Positions 1 through 11,900 of a stretch of 64,000 bases of DNA are shown piece after piece. The position numbers were made by a program, and so were the translations under genes. The stretch lies in NCBI GenBank assembly GCA_945910005.1, contig CAMDTW010000469.1, positions 1 to 64,000 on the forward strand, given 5' to 3'. Origin of the DNA: Isoperla grammatica (taxonomy: Eukaryota; Arthropoda; Insecta; Plecoptera; Perlodidae). Under the pieces are notes generated by a model, which was given only the letters and a program-made list of their open reading frames with translations, ran no database searches and had not been told where the DNA came from. Every line of letters begins with the position of its first letter. The first letter of the stretch is position 1.

Positions 1-48
1 CTATAATTCTTATTTTTCAACGGAGGGTGTAACTTCTAAAGAAGTTAT

Positions 49-65
49 CGAAATGTTACGAAATG
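49..65 (+). repeat. CGAAATG direct repeat with 10-bp period, representative copy
   Basis: CGAAATG begins at 49 and again at 59. Most monomers read CGAAATGTGACGAAATGG, with some TAACG in the middle. It lies a few bases after the 18-bp palindrome, so the two could form one composite site. One arm is lost in the TTATAAAAATG monomer type. Confidence 0.8.
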
Positions 66-134
66 GACAAATTGTGCTTATTGGAGCCTGAAACGCTCTA
101 AAACAACGATTTGTGCAATTTGGTTGAAACCCTT

Positions 135-162
135 AGGAATCCCAGCCGTATGCAAGATTCCT
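135..162. repeat. 7-bp stem, 14-nt loop inverted repeat, representative copy
   Basis: AGGAATC (135-141) and GATTCCT (156-162) are exact inverted complements around a 14-base loop. The pair is present in most monomers. The GAGGAATC variant lengthens the stem to 8. Exceptions include TTAAAAATC and TTAAGAATC monomers, where one arm is changed. Confidence 0.85.
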
Positions 163-229
163 CTTAAAACTGGAAGTTTGTGGTAGATAGACTAAAATCA
201 GCCAATTTCTATATTTTACGCATATTTGA

Positions 230-247
230 ACCAAAAACGACCAAAAA
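230..247 (+). repeat. A-tract direct repeat with 10-bp period, representative copy
   Basis: ACCAAAAA begins at 230 and again at 240, placing two A-tracts on the same helical face. The pair is kept in most monomers; variants read GACGAAAAA, GATTAAAAA or GACAAAAAA. Phased A-tracts are known to bend DNA. Confidence 0.8.
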
Positions 248-607
248 ACTCAATTTATGCATTTTCATAATACTCTTGAAGAATGCAACCTATAATTCTT
301 ATTTTTCAACGCAGGGTGTTACTTCTATAGAAAATATCAAAATGTGACGAAATGGACAAATTATGCTTATTGGAGCCTGAAACGCTCTAACACAACGATT
401 TGTGCAATTTGGTTTAAACCCTTAGGAATCCCAGCCGTATGCAAGATTCCTCTTAAAACTGGAAGTTTGTGGTAGATGGACCAAAATCAGCCAATTTCTA
501 TATTTTATGCATATTTTAACCAAAAACGACCAAAAACCTCAAGTTATGCATTTTCATAATACTCTTGAAGAATAAAAACTATAATTCTAATTTTTCAACG
601 GAGGGTG

Positions 608-625
608 TAACTTCTATAGAAGTTA
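608..625. repeat. 18-bp perfect palindrome, representative copy
   Basis: TAACTTCTATAGAAGTTA is self-complementary over all 18 bases and recurs at this phase in a large share of monomers. Others have near-palindromes such as TCTAAAGAAG, TCTAAAGTAG or TCTCTAGAAG in the core, while the TAACT/AGTTA arms are usually kept. It could bind a dimeric protein or form a small cruciform; neither is shown. Confidence 0.9.
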
Positions 626-2400
626 TCGAAATGTGACGAAATGGACAAATTGTGCTTATTGGAGCCTTAAACGCTCTAAAACAACGATTTGTCAACTTTG
701 GTTGAAACACTTAAAAATCCCAGCCGTATGCAAGATTCCTCTTAAAACTGGAAGTTTGTGGTAGATAGACTGAAATCAGCCAATTTCTATATTTTTATGC
801 TTATTTTAACCAAAAACGACGAACAAACTCAATTTATGCATTTTCATAATACTCTTGAAGAATGCAAACTACAATTCTTATTTTTCAACGGAGGGTGTAA
901 CTTCTAAAAAAGTTATAAAAATGTGACGAAATTGACAAATTGTGCTTATTGGAGCCTGAAATGCTCACAAACAACGATTTGTCAACTTTGGTTGAAACCC
1001 TGAGGAATCCCAGCCGTATGCAAGATTCCTCTTAAAACTGGAAGTTTGTGGTAGATAGACTGAAATCAGCCAATTCTATATTTTATGCATATTTAAACCA
1101 AAAACGACCAGAAAACTCAATTTATGCATTTTCATAATACTCTTGAAGAATAAAAACTATAATTTTTATTTTTCAACGGAGGGTGTAACTTTTTAAGAAG
1201 TTATCGAAATGTAACGAAATGGACAAATTGTGCTTATTGGAGCCTGAAACGCCCTTAAACAACGATTTGTGCAATTTGGTTGAAACCCTTATGAATCCCA
1301 GCCGTATGCAAGATTCCTCTTTAACCTGGAAGTTTGTGGTAGATAGACTGAAATCAGCCAATTTCTATATTTTATGCATATTTTAACCAAAAACGACCAA
1401 AAAACTCAATTTATGCATTGTCATAATACTCTAGAATGCAAACTACAATTCTTATTTTTCAACGGAGGGTGTAACTGCTTAAAAAGTTATAAAAATGTGA
1501 CGAAATTGACAAATTGTGCTTATTGGAGCCTGAAACGCTCACAAACAACGATTTGTCAACTTTGGTTGAAACCCTGAGGAATCCCAGCCGTATGCAAGAT
1601 TCCTCTTAAAACTCGAAGTTTGTGGTAGATAGACTGAAATAAGCCAATTATCTATATTTTATGCATATTTTTACCAAAAACGACCAAAAAACTCAATTTA
1701 TGCATTATCATAATACTCTTGATGAATGCAAACTATATTTCTTATTTTTCAACGGAGGGTGTAACTTCTATAGAAGTTATCGAAATGTGACGAAATGGAC
1801 AAATTGTGCTTTTTGGAGCCTGAATCGCTCTAAAACAATGATTTGTCAACTTTGGTTGAAACACTTAGGAATCCCAGCTGTATGCAATATTCCTCTTAAA
1901 ACTCGAAGTTTGGGGTAGATAGACTGAAATCAGCCAATTTCTATATTTTATGCATATTTTTACCAAAAACGACCAAAAAACTCAATGTATGCATTTTCAT
2001 AATACTCTTGAAGAATGCAATCTATAATTCTTATTTTTCAACGGAGGGTGTAACTTCTAAAGAAGGTATCGAAATGTAACGAAATGGACAAATTGTGCTT
2101 ATTGGAGCCTGAAACGCTCTAAAACAACGATTTGTGCAATTTGGTTGAAACCCTTAGGAATCCCAGCCGTATGCAAGATTCCTCTTAAAACTGGAAGTTT
2201 GTGGTAGATAGACTAAAATCAGCCAATTTCTATATTTTACGCATATTTGAACCAAAAACGACCAAAAAACTCAATTTATGCATTTTCATAATACTCTTGA
2301 AGAATGCAACCTATAATTCTTATTTTTCAACGGAGGGTGTTACTTCTATAGAAAATATCAAAATGTGACGAAATGGACAAATTATGCTTATTGGAGCCTG

Positions 2401-2427
2401 TTAATTGTGCTATGTTAATTGTGCCTG
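2401..2427 (+). other. 27-bp filler insertion at a monomer-type switch
   Basis: Where monomers normally read GGAGCCTGAAACGCTC, this one has 27 extra bases after GGAGCCTG. They contain TTAATTGTGC twice, 4 bases apart, and a second GCCTG. Sequence to the left is the GAAAATATC monomer type (compare 310-380). Sequence to the right is the CTCTTAAAC...TTTAACCTGG type (compare 1250-1340). I found no other monomer carrying this insertion in the window. Confidence 0.85.
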
Positions 2428-5400
2428 ATACGCTCTTAAACAACGATTTGTGCAATTTGGTTGAAACCCTTAAGAATCCCAGCCGTATGCAAGATTCCTC
2501 TTTAACCTGGAATGTTGTGGTAGATAGACTGAAATCAGCCAATTTCTATATTTTATGCATATTTTAACCAAAAACGACCAAAAAACTCAATTTATGCATT
2601 GTCATAATACTCTTGAAGAATGCAAACTACAATTCTTATTTTTCTACGGAGGGTGTAACTTCTAAAGAAGTTATAAAAATGTGACGAAATTGACAAATTG
2701 TGCTTATTGGAGCCTGAAACGCTCACAAACAACGATTTGTCAACTTTGGTTGAAACCCTCAGGAATCCCAGCCGTATGCAAGATTCCTCTTAAAACTGGA
2801 AGTTTGTGGTAGATAGACTGAAATCAGCCAATTTCTATATTTTATGTATATTTTAACCAAAAACGACCCAAAACCTCAATTAATGCCTTTTCATAATACT
2901 CTTGAAGAATAAAAACTATAATTCTTATTTTTCAACGGAGGGTGTAACGTCTATAGAAGTTATCGAAATGTGACGAAATGGACAAATTGTGCTTATTGGA
3001 GCCTGAAACGCTCTAAAACAACGATTTGTCAACTTTGGTTGAAACACTTAGGAATCACAGCTGTATGCAAGATTCCTCTTAAAACTCGAAGTTTGTGGTA
3101 GCTAGACTGAAATCAGCCAATTTCTATATTTTATGCATATTTTCACCAAAAACGACCAAAAAACTCAATTTATGCATTTTCATAATACTCTTGAAGAATG
3201 CAAACTATATTTCTTATTTTTCAACGGAGGGTGTAACTTCTATAGAAGTTATCGAAATGTGACGAAATGGACAAATTGTGCTTTTTGGAGCCTGAATCGC
3301 TCTAAAACAACGATTTTTCAACTTTGGTTGAAACACTTAGGAATCCCAGCTGTATGCAAGATTCCTCTTAAAACTCGAAGTTTGGGGTAGATAGACTGAA
3401 ATCAGCCAATTTCTATATTTTATGCATATTTTAACCAAAAACGACCAAAAAACTCAATTTATGCATTTTCATAATACTCTTGAAGATTGCAACCTATAAT
3501 TCTTATTTTTCAACGGAGGGTGTAACTTCTAAAGAAGTTATCGAAATGTAACGAAATGGACAAATTGTGCTTATTGGAGCCTGAAACGCTCTAAAACAAC
3601 GATTTGTGTTATTTGGTTGAAACCCTTAGGAATCCCAGCCGTATGCAAGATTCCTCTTAAAACTGAAAGTTTGTGGTAGATAGACTAAAATCAGCCAATT
3701 TCTATATTTTATCCATATTTTAACCAAAAACGATTAAAAAAATCAATTTATGCATTTTCATAATACACTTAAAGAATGCAAACTATTATTCTTATTTTTC
3801 AACGGAGGGTGTAACTTCTAAAGAAGTTATCGAAATGTAACGAAATGGACAAATTGTGCTTATTGGAGCCTGAAACGCTCTTAAACAACTTGTTGTGCAA
3901 TTTGGTTGAAACCCTTAGGAATCCCAGCCGTATGCAAGATTCCTCTTAAAACTGGAAGTTTGTGGTAGATAGACTAAAATCAGCCAATTTCTATATTTTA
4001 TGCATATTTAAACCAAAAACGACAAAAACTCAATTTATGCATTTTCATAATACTTTTTCAGAATGCACACTAACATTATTATTTTTCAACGGTTTGTGTA
4101 ACTTCTAAAGTAGTTATCGAAATGTGACGAAATAGACAAATTGTGCTTATTGGAGCCTGAAACGCTCTAAAACATCGATTTGTTAACTTTGGTATAAACC
4201 CTTAGGAATCCCAGCCGTATGCAAGATTCCTCTTTAACCTGGAAGTTTGTGGTAGATAGACTGAAATCAGCCAATTTCTATATTTTATGCATATTTTAAC
4301 CAAAAACGACCAAAAAACTCAATTTATGCATTGTCATAATACTCTTGAAGAATGCAAACTACAATTCTTATTTTTCAACGGAGGGTGTTACTTCTAAAAA
4401 AGTTATAAAAATGTGACGAAATTGACAAATTGTGCTTATTGGAGCCTGAAACGCTCACAAACAACGATTTGTCAACTTTGGTTGAAACCCTGAGGAATCC
4501 CAGCCGTATGCAAGATTCCTCTTAAAACTGGAAGTTTGTGGTAGATAGACTGAAATCAGCCAATTTCTATATTTTAGGTATATTTTAACCAAAAACGACC
4601 CAAAACCTCAATTAATGCATTTTCATAATACTCTTGAAGAATAAAAACTATAATTCTTATTTTTCAACGGAGGGTGTAACTTCTATAGAAGTTATCGAAA
4701 TGTGACGAAATGGACAAATTGTGCTTATTGGAGCCTGAAACGCTCTAAAACAACGATTTGTCAACTTTGGTTAAAACACTTAGGAATCGCAGCTGTATGC
4801 AAGATTCCTCTTAAAACTCGAAGTTTGTGGTAGATAGACTGAAATCAGCCAATTTCTATATTTTATGCATATTTTCACCAAAAACGACCAAAAAACTCAA
4901 TTTATGCATTATCATAATACTCTTGAAGAATGCAAACTATATTTCTTATTTTTCAACGGAGGGTGTAGCTTCTATAGAAGTTATCGAAATGTGACGAAAT
5001 GGACAAATTGTGCTTTTTGGAGCCTGAATCGCTCTAAAACAATGATTTGTCAACTTTGGTTGAAACACTTAGGAATCCAGCTGTATGCAAGATTCCTCTT
5101 AAAACTCGAAGTTTGGGGTAGATAGACTGAAATCAGCCAATTTCTATATTTTATGCATATTTTTACCAAAAACGACCAAAAAACTCAATGTATGCATTTT
5201 CATAATACTCTTGAAGAATGCAATCTTTAATTCTTATTTTTCAACGGAGGGTGTAACTTCTAAAGAAGTTATCGAAATGTAACGAAATGGACAAATTGTG
5301 CTTATTGGAGCCTGAAACGCTCTAAAACAACGATTTGTGCAATTTGGTTGAAACCCTTAGGAATCCCAGCCGTATGCAAGATTCCTCTTAAAACTGGAAA

Positions 5401-8400
5401 TTTGTGGTAGATAGACTAAAATCAGCCAATTTCTATATTTTACGCATATTTGAACCAAAAACGACAAAAAACTCAATTTATGCATTTTCATAATACTCTT
5501 GAAGAATGCAACCTATAATTCTTATTTTTCAACGGAGGGTGTTACTTCTATAGAAAATATCAAAATGTGACGAAATGGACAAATTATGCTTATTGGAGCC
5601 TGAAACGCTCTAACACAACGATTTGTGCAATTTGGTTGAAACCCTTAGGAATCCCAGCCGTATGCAAGATTCCTCTTAAAACTGGAAGTTTGTGGTAGAT
5701 GGACCAAAATCAGCCAATTTCTATATTTTATGCATATTTTAACCAAAAACGACCAAAAACCTCAAGTTATGCATTTTCATAATACTCTTGAAGAATAAAA
5801 ACTATAATTCTAATTTTTCAACGGAGGGTGTAACTTCTATAGAAGTTATCGAAATGTGACGAAATGGACAAATTGTGCTTATTGGAGCCTTAAACGCTCT
5901 AAAACAACGATTTGTCAACTTTGGTTGAAACACTTAAAAATCCCAGCCGTATGCAAGATTCCTCTTAAAACTGGAAGTTTGTGGTAGATAGACTGAAATC
6001 AGCCAATTTCTATATTTTATGCTTATTTTAACCAAAAACGACCATAAAACTCAATTTATGCATTTTCAAAATACTCTTGAAGAATAAAAACTATAATTCT
6101 TATTTTTTAACGGAGGGTGTGACTTCTATAGAAGTTATCGAAATGTGACAAAATTGACAAATTGTGCTTATTGGAGCCTGAAACGCTCTAAAACAACGAT
6201 TTGTCAACTTTTTTTTGAAACACTTAGGAATACCAGCTGTATGCAAGATTCCTCTTAAAACTCGAAGTTTGTGGTAGATAGTCTGAAATCAGCCAATTTC
6301 TATATTTTATGCATATTTAAACCAAAAACGACAAAAATACTCAATTTATGCATTTTCATAATACTTTTTCAGAATGCACACTAACATTATTATTTTTCAA
6401 CGGTTAATGTAACTTCTAAAGTAGTTATCGAAATGTGACGAAATAGACAAATTGTGCTTATTAGAGCCTGAAACGCTCTAAAACATCGATTTGTCAACTT
6501 TGGTTGAAACAATTGGGAATCGCAGCTGTATGCAAGAGTCCTTTTAAAACTGAAAGTTTGTTGTAGATAGACTCAAATTAGCCAATTTCTATATTTTATC
6601 CATATTTTAACCAAAAACGATTAAAAAAATCAATTTATGCATTTTCATAATACACTTGAAGAATGCAAACAAACTATTATTCTTATTTTTCAACGGAGGG
6701 TGTAACTTCTAAAGAAGTTATCGAAATGTAACGAAATGGACAAATTGTGCTTATTGGAGCCTGAAACGCTCTTAAACAACTTGTTGTGCAATTTGGTTGA
6801 AACCCTTAGGAATCCCAGCCGTATGCAAGATTCCTCTTAAAACTGGAAGTTTGTGGTAGATAGACTGAAATCAGCCAATTTCTATATTTTATGCATATTT
6901 TCACCAAAAACGACCAAAAAACTCAATTTATGCATTTTCATAATACTCTTGAAGAATGCAAACTATAATTCTTATTTTTCAACGGCGGGTATTACTTCTA
7001 AAGAAGTTATCGAAATTTAACGAAATGGACAAATTGTTCTTATTGGAGCCTGAAACGCACTAAAACAACGATTTGTGCAATTTGGTTGAATCCCTTAGGA
7101 ATCCCAGCCGTATGCAAGATTCCTCTTAAAACTGGAAGTTTGTGGTAGAAAGACTAAAATCAGCCAATTTCTATATTTTATGCATATTTAATCCAAAAAC
7201 GACAAAAAACTCAATTTATGCATTTTCATAATACTTTTTCAGAATGCACACTAACATTATTATTTTTCAACGGTTGGTGTAACTTCTAAAGTAGTTATCG
7301 AAATGTGACGAAATAGACAAATTGTGCTTATTGGAGCCTGAAACGCTCTAAAACATCGATTTGTCAACTTTGGTATAAACCCTTAGGAATCCCAGCCGTA
7401 TGCAAGATTCCTCTTAAAACTGGAAGTTTGTGGTAGATAGACTGAAATCAGCCAATTTCTATATTTTATGCTTATTTTAACCAAAAACGACGAAAAACTC
7501 AATTTATGCATTTTCATAATACTCTTGAAGAATGCAAACTATATTTCTTATTTTTCAACGGAGGGTGTAACTTCTAAAGAAGTTGTCGAAATGTGACGAA
7601 ATGGACCAATTGTGCTAATTGGAGCCTAAAACGCTCTAAAACAACGATTTGTCAACTTTGGTTGAAACACTTAGGAATCCCAGCTGTATGCAAAATTCCT
7701 CTTAAAACTCGAAGTTTGTGGTAGATAGACTGAAATCAGCCAATTTCTATATTTTATGCATATTTTAACCAAAAACGACCATAAAACTCAATTTATGCAT
7801 TTTCAAAATACTCTTGAAGAATAAAAACTATAATTCTTATTTTTCAACGGAGGGTGTGACTTCTATAGAAGTTATCGAAATGTGACAAAATTGACAAATT
7901 GTGCTTATTGGAGCCTGAAACGCTCTAAAACAACGATTTGTCAACTTTGGTTGAAACACTTAGGAATACCAGCTGTATGCAAGATTCCTCTTAAAACTCG
8001 AAGTTTGTGGTAGATAGTCTGAAATCAGCCAATTTCTATATTTTATGCATATTTTAACCAAAAACGACCATAAAACTCAATTTATGCATTTTCATAATAC
8101 TCTTGAAGAATGCAACCTATAATTCTTATTTTTCAACGGAGGGTGAAACTCCTATAGAAGTTATCGAAATGTGACGAAATGGACAAATTGTGCTTATTGG
8201 AGCCTGAAACGCTCTAAAACAACGATTAGTGCAATTTGGTTGAAACCCTTTGGAATCCCAGCCGTATGCAAGATTCCTCTTAAAACTGGAAGTTTGTTAT
8301 AGATAGACTAAAATCAGCCAATTTCTATATTTTTATGCATATTTTAACCAAAAACGACCAAAAAAACTCAATTTGTCATTTTCATAATACTCTTTCAGAA

Positions 8401-8999
8401 TGCACACTAACATTATTATTTTTCAACGGTTGGTGTAACTTCTAAAGTAGTTATCGAAATGTGACGAAATGGACAAATTGTGCTTATTGGAGCCTGAAAC
8501 GCTCTAAAACAACGGTTTGTGCAATTTGGTTGAAACCCTTAGGAATCCCAGCCGTATGCAAGATTCCTCTTAAAACTGAAAGTTTGTGGTAGATAGACTG
8601 AAATCAGCCAATTTCTATATTTTATGCATATTTTCACCAAAAACGACCAAAAAACTCAATTTATGCATTATCATAATACTCTTGAAGAATGCAAACTATA
8701 TTTCTTATTTTTCAACGGAGGGTGTAACTTCTATAGAAGTTATCGAAATGTGACGAAATGGACAAATTGTGCTTTTTGGAGCCTGAATCGCTCTAAAACA
8801 ATGATTTGTCAACTTTGGTTGAAACACTTAGGAATCCCAGCTGTATGCAAGATTCCTCTTAAAACTCGAAGTTTGGGGTAGATAGACTGAAATCAGCCAA
8901 TTTCTATATTTTATGCATATTTTTACCAAAAACGACCAAAAAACTCAATGTATGCATTTTCATAATACTCTTGAAGAATGCAATCTATAATTCTTATTT

Positions 9000-11900
9000 T
9001 TCAACGGAGGGTGTAACTTTTAAAGAAGTTATCGAAATGTAACGAAATGGACAAATTGTGCTTATTGGAGCCTGAAACGCTCTAAAACAACGATTTGTGC
9101 AATTTGGTTGAAACCCTTAGGAATCCCAGCCGTATGCAAGATTCCTCTTAAAACTGGAAGTTTGTGGTAGATAGACTAAAATCAGCCAATTTCTATATTT
9201 TACGCATATTTGAACCAAAAACGACCAAAAAACTCAATTTATGCATTTTCATAATACTCTTGAAGAATGCAACCTATAATTCTTATTTTTCAACGGAGGG
9301 TGTTACTTCTATAGAAAATATCAAAATGTGACGAAATGGACAAATTATGCTTATTGGAGCCTGAAACGCTCTAACAAAACGATTTGTGCAATTTGGTTGA
9401 AACCCTTAGGAATCCCAGCCGTATGCAAGATTCCTCTTAAAACTGGAAGTTTGTGGTAGATGGACCAAAATCAGCCAATTTCTATATTTTATGCATATTT
9501 TAACCAAAAACGACCAAAAACCTCAAGTTATGCATTTTCATAATACTCTTGAAGAATAAAAACTATAATTCTAATTTTTCAACGGAGGGTGTAACTTCTA
9601 TAGAAGTTATCGAAATGTGACTAAATGGACAAATTGTGCTTATTGGAGCCTTAAACGCTCTAAAACAACGATTTGTCAACTTTGGTTGAAACACTTAAAA
9701 ATCCCAGCCGTATGCAAGATTCCTCTTAAAACTGGAAGTTTGTGGTAGATAGACTGAAATCAGCCAATTTCTATATTTTATGCTTATTTTAACCAAAAAC
9801 GACGAAAAACTCAATTTATGCATTTTCATAATACTCTTGAAGAATGCAAACTCTATTTCTTATTTTTCAACGGAGGGTGTAACTTCTAAAGAAGTTGTCG
9901 AAATGTGACGAAATGGACCAATTGTGCTAATTGGAGCCTAAAACGCTCTAAAACAACGATTTGTCAACTTTGGTTGAAACACTTAGGAATCCCAGCTGTA
10001 TGCAAGATTCCTCTTAAAACTCGAAGTTTGTGGTAGATAGACTGAAATCAGCCAATTTCTATATTTTATGCATATTTTAACCAAAAACGACCATAAAACT
10101 CAATTTATGCATTTTCAAAATACTCTTGAAGAATAAAAACTATAATTCTTATTTTTCAACGGAGGGTGTGACTTCTATAGAAGTTATCGAAATGTGACAA
10201 AATTGACAAATTGTGCTTATTGGAGCCTGAAACGCTCTAAAACAACGATTTGTCAACTTTGGTTGAAACACTTAGGAATACCAGCTGTATGCAAGATTCC
10301 TATTAAAACTCGAAGTTTGTGGTAGATAGTCTGAAATCAGCTAATTTCTATATTTTATGCATATTTTAACCAAAAACGACCATAAAACTCAATTTATGCA
10401 TTTTCATAATACTCTTGAAGAATGCAACCTATAATTCTTATTTTTCAACGGAGGGAGTAACTCCTATAGAAGTTATCGAAATGTGACGAAATGGACAAAT
10501 TGTGCTTATTGGAGCCTGAAACGCTCTAAAACAACGATTTGTGCAATTTGGTTGAAACCCTTTGGAATCCCAGCCGTATGCAAGATTCCTCTTAAAACTG
10601 GAAGTTTGTAATAGATAGACTAAAATCAGCCAATTTCTATATTTTATGCATATTTTAACCAAAAACGACCAAAAAACTCAATTTGTCATTTTCATAATAC
10701 TCTTTCAGAATGCACACTAACATTATTATTTTTCAACGGTTGTAGTAACTTCTAAAGTAGTTATCGAAATGTGACGAAATGGACAAATTGTGCTTATTGG
10801 AGCCTGAAACGCTCTAAAACAACGGTTTGTGCAATTTGGTTGAAACCCTTAGGAATCCCAGCCGTATGCAAGATTCCTCTTAAAACTGAAAGTTTGTGGT
10901 AGATAGACTAAAATCAGCCAATTTCTATATTTTATCCATATTTTAACCAAAAACGATTAAAAAACTCAATTTATGCATTTTCATAATACACTTGAAGAAT
11001 GCAAACTATTATTCTTATTTTTCAACGGAGGGTGTAACTTCTAAAGAAGTTATCGAAATGTAACGAAATGGACAAATTATGCTTATTGGAGCCTGAAACG
11101 CTCTTAAACAACTTGTTGTGCAATTTAATTGAAACCCTTAGGAATCCCAGCCGTATGCAAGATTCCTCTTAAAACTGGAAGTTTGTGGTAGATAGACTGA
11201 AATCAGCCAATTTCTATATTTTATGTATATTTTCACCAAAAACGACCAACAAACTCAATTTATGCATTTTCATAATACTCTTGAAGAATGCAAACTATAA
11301 TTCTTATTTTTCAACGGCGGGTATTACTTCTAAAGAAGTTATCGAAATGTAACGAAATGGACAAATTGTTCTTATTGGAGCCTGAAACGCTCTAAAACAA
11401 CGATTTGTGCAATTTGGTTGAAACCCTTAGGAATCACAGCCGTATGCAAGATTCCTCTTAAAACTGGAAGTTTGTGGTAGATAGACTAAAATCAGCCAAT
11501 TTCTATATTTTATGCATATTTAAACCAAAAACGACAAAAAAACTCAATTTATGCATTTTCATAATACTTTTTCAGAATGCACACTAACATTATTATTTTT
11601 CAACGGTTGGTGTAACTTCTAAAGTAGTTATCGAAATGTGACGAAATAGACAAATTGTGCTTATTAGAGCCTGAAACGCTCTAAAACATCGATTTGTCAA
11701 CTTTGGTATAAACCCTTAGGAATCCCAGCCGTATGCAAGATTCCTCTTAAAACTGGAAGTTTGTGGTAGATAAACTGAAATCAGCCAATTTCTATATTTT
11801 ATGCATCTTTTAACCAAAAACGACCAGAAAACTCAATTTATGCATTTTCATAATACTCTTGAAGAATAAAAACTATAATTTTTATTTTTCAACGGAGGGT

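Noticed and set aside
69..135. Possible internal subrepeat (AATTGTGCTTATTGG against ATTTGTGCAATTTGG, 38 bp apart)
   Set aside because: Similarity is short and gapped, so it does not support a dimeric or smaller ancestral unit without a computed alignment.
3133..3390. 85-86-aa frames starting MHIFTKNDQ in several monomers (also 1661, 4865, 8624, 16134, 23446, 33014)
   Set aside because: They are reading frames through one satellite unit that happen to lack stops. The unit length is not a multiple of three, most sister monomers are interrupted in the same frame, and the similarity follows from DNA identity.
10438..10662. - strand 62-85-aa frames (MVKICIKYRN..., MADFSLST..., MKMHKLSF...) across the array
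   Set aside because: The same satellite sequence read on the other strand. There is no start context, no conservation beyond the DNA, and many broken copies.
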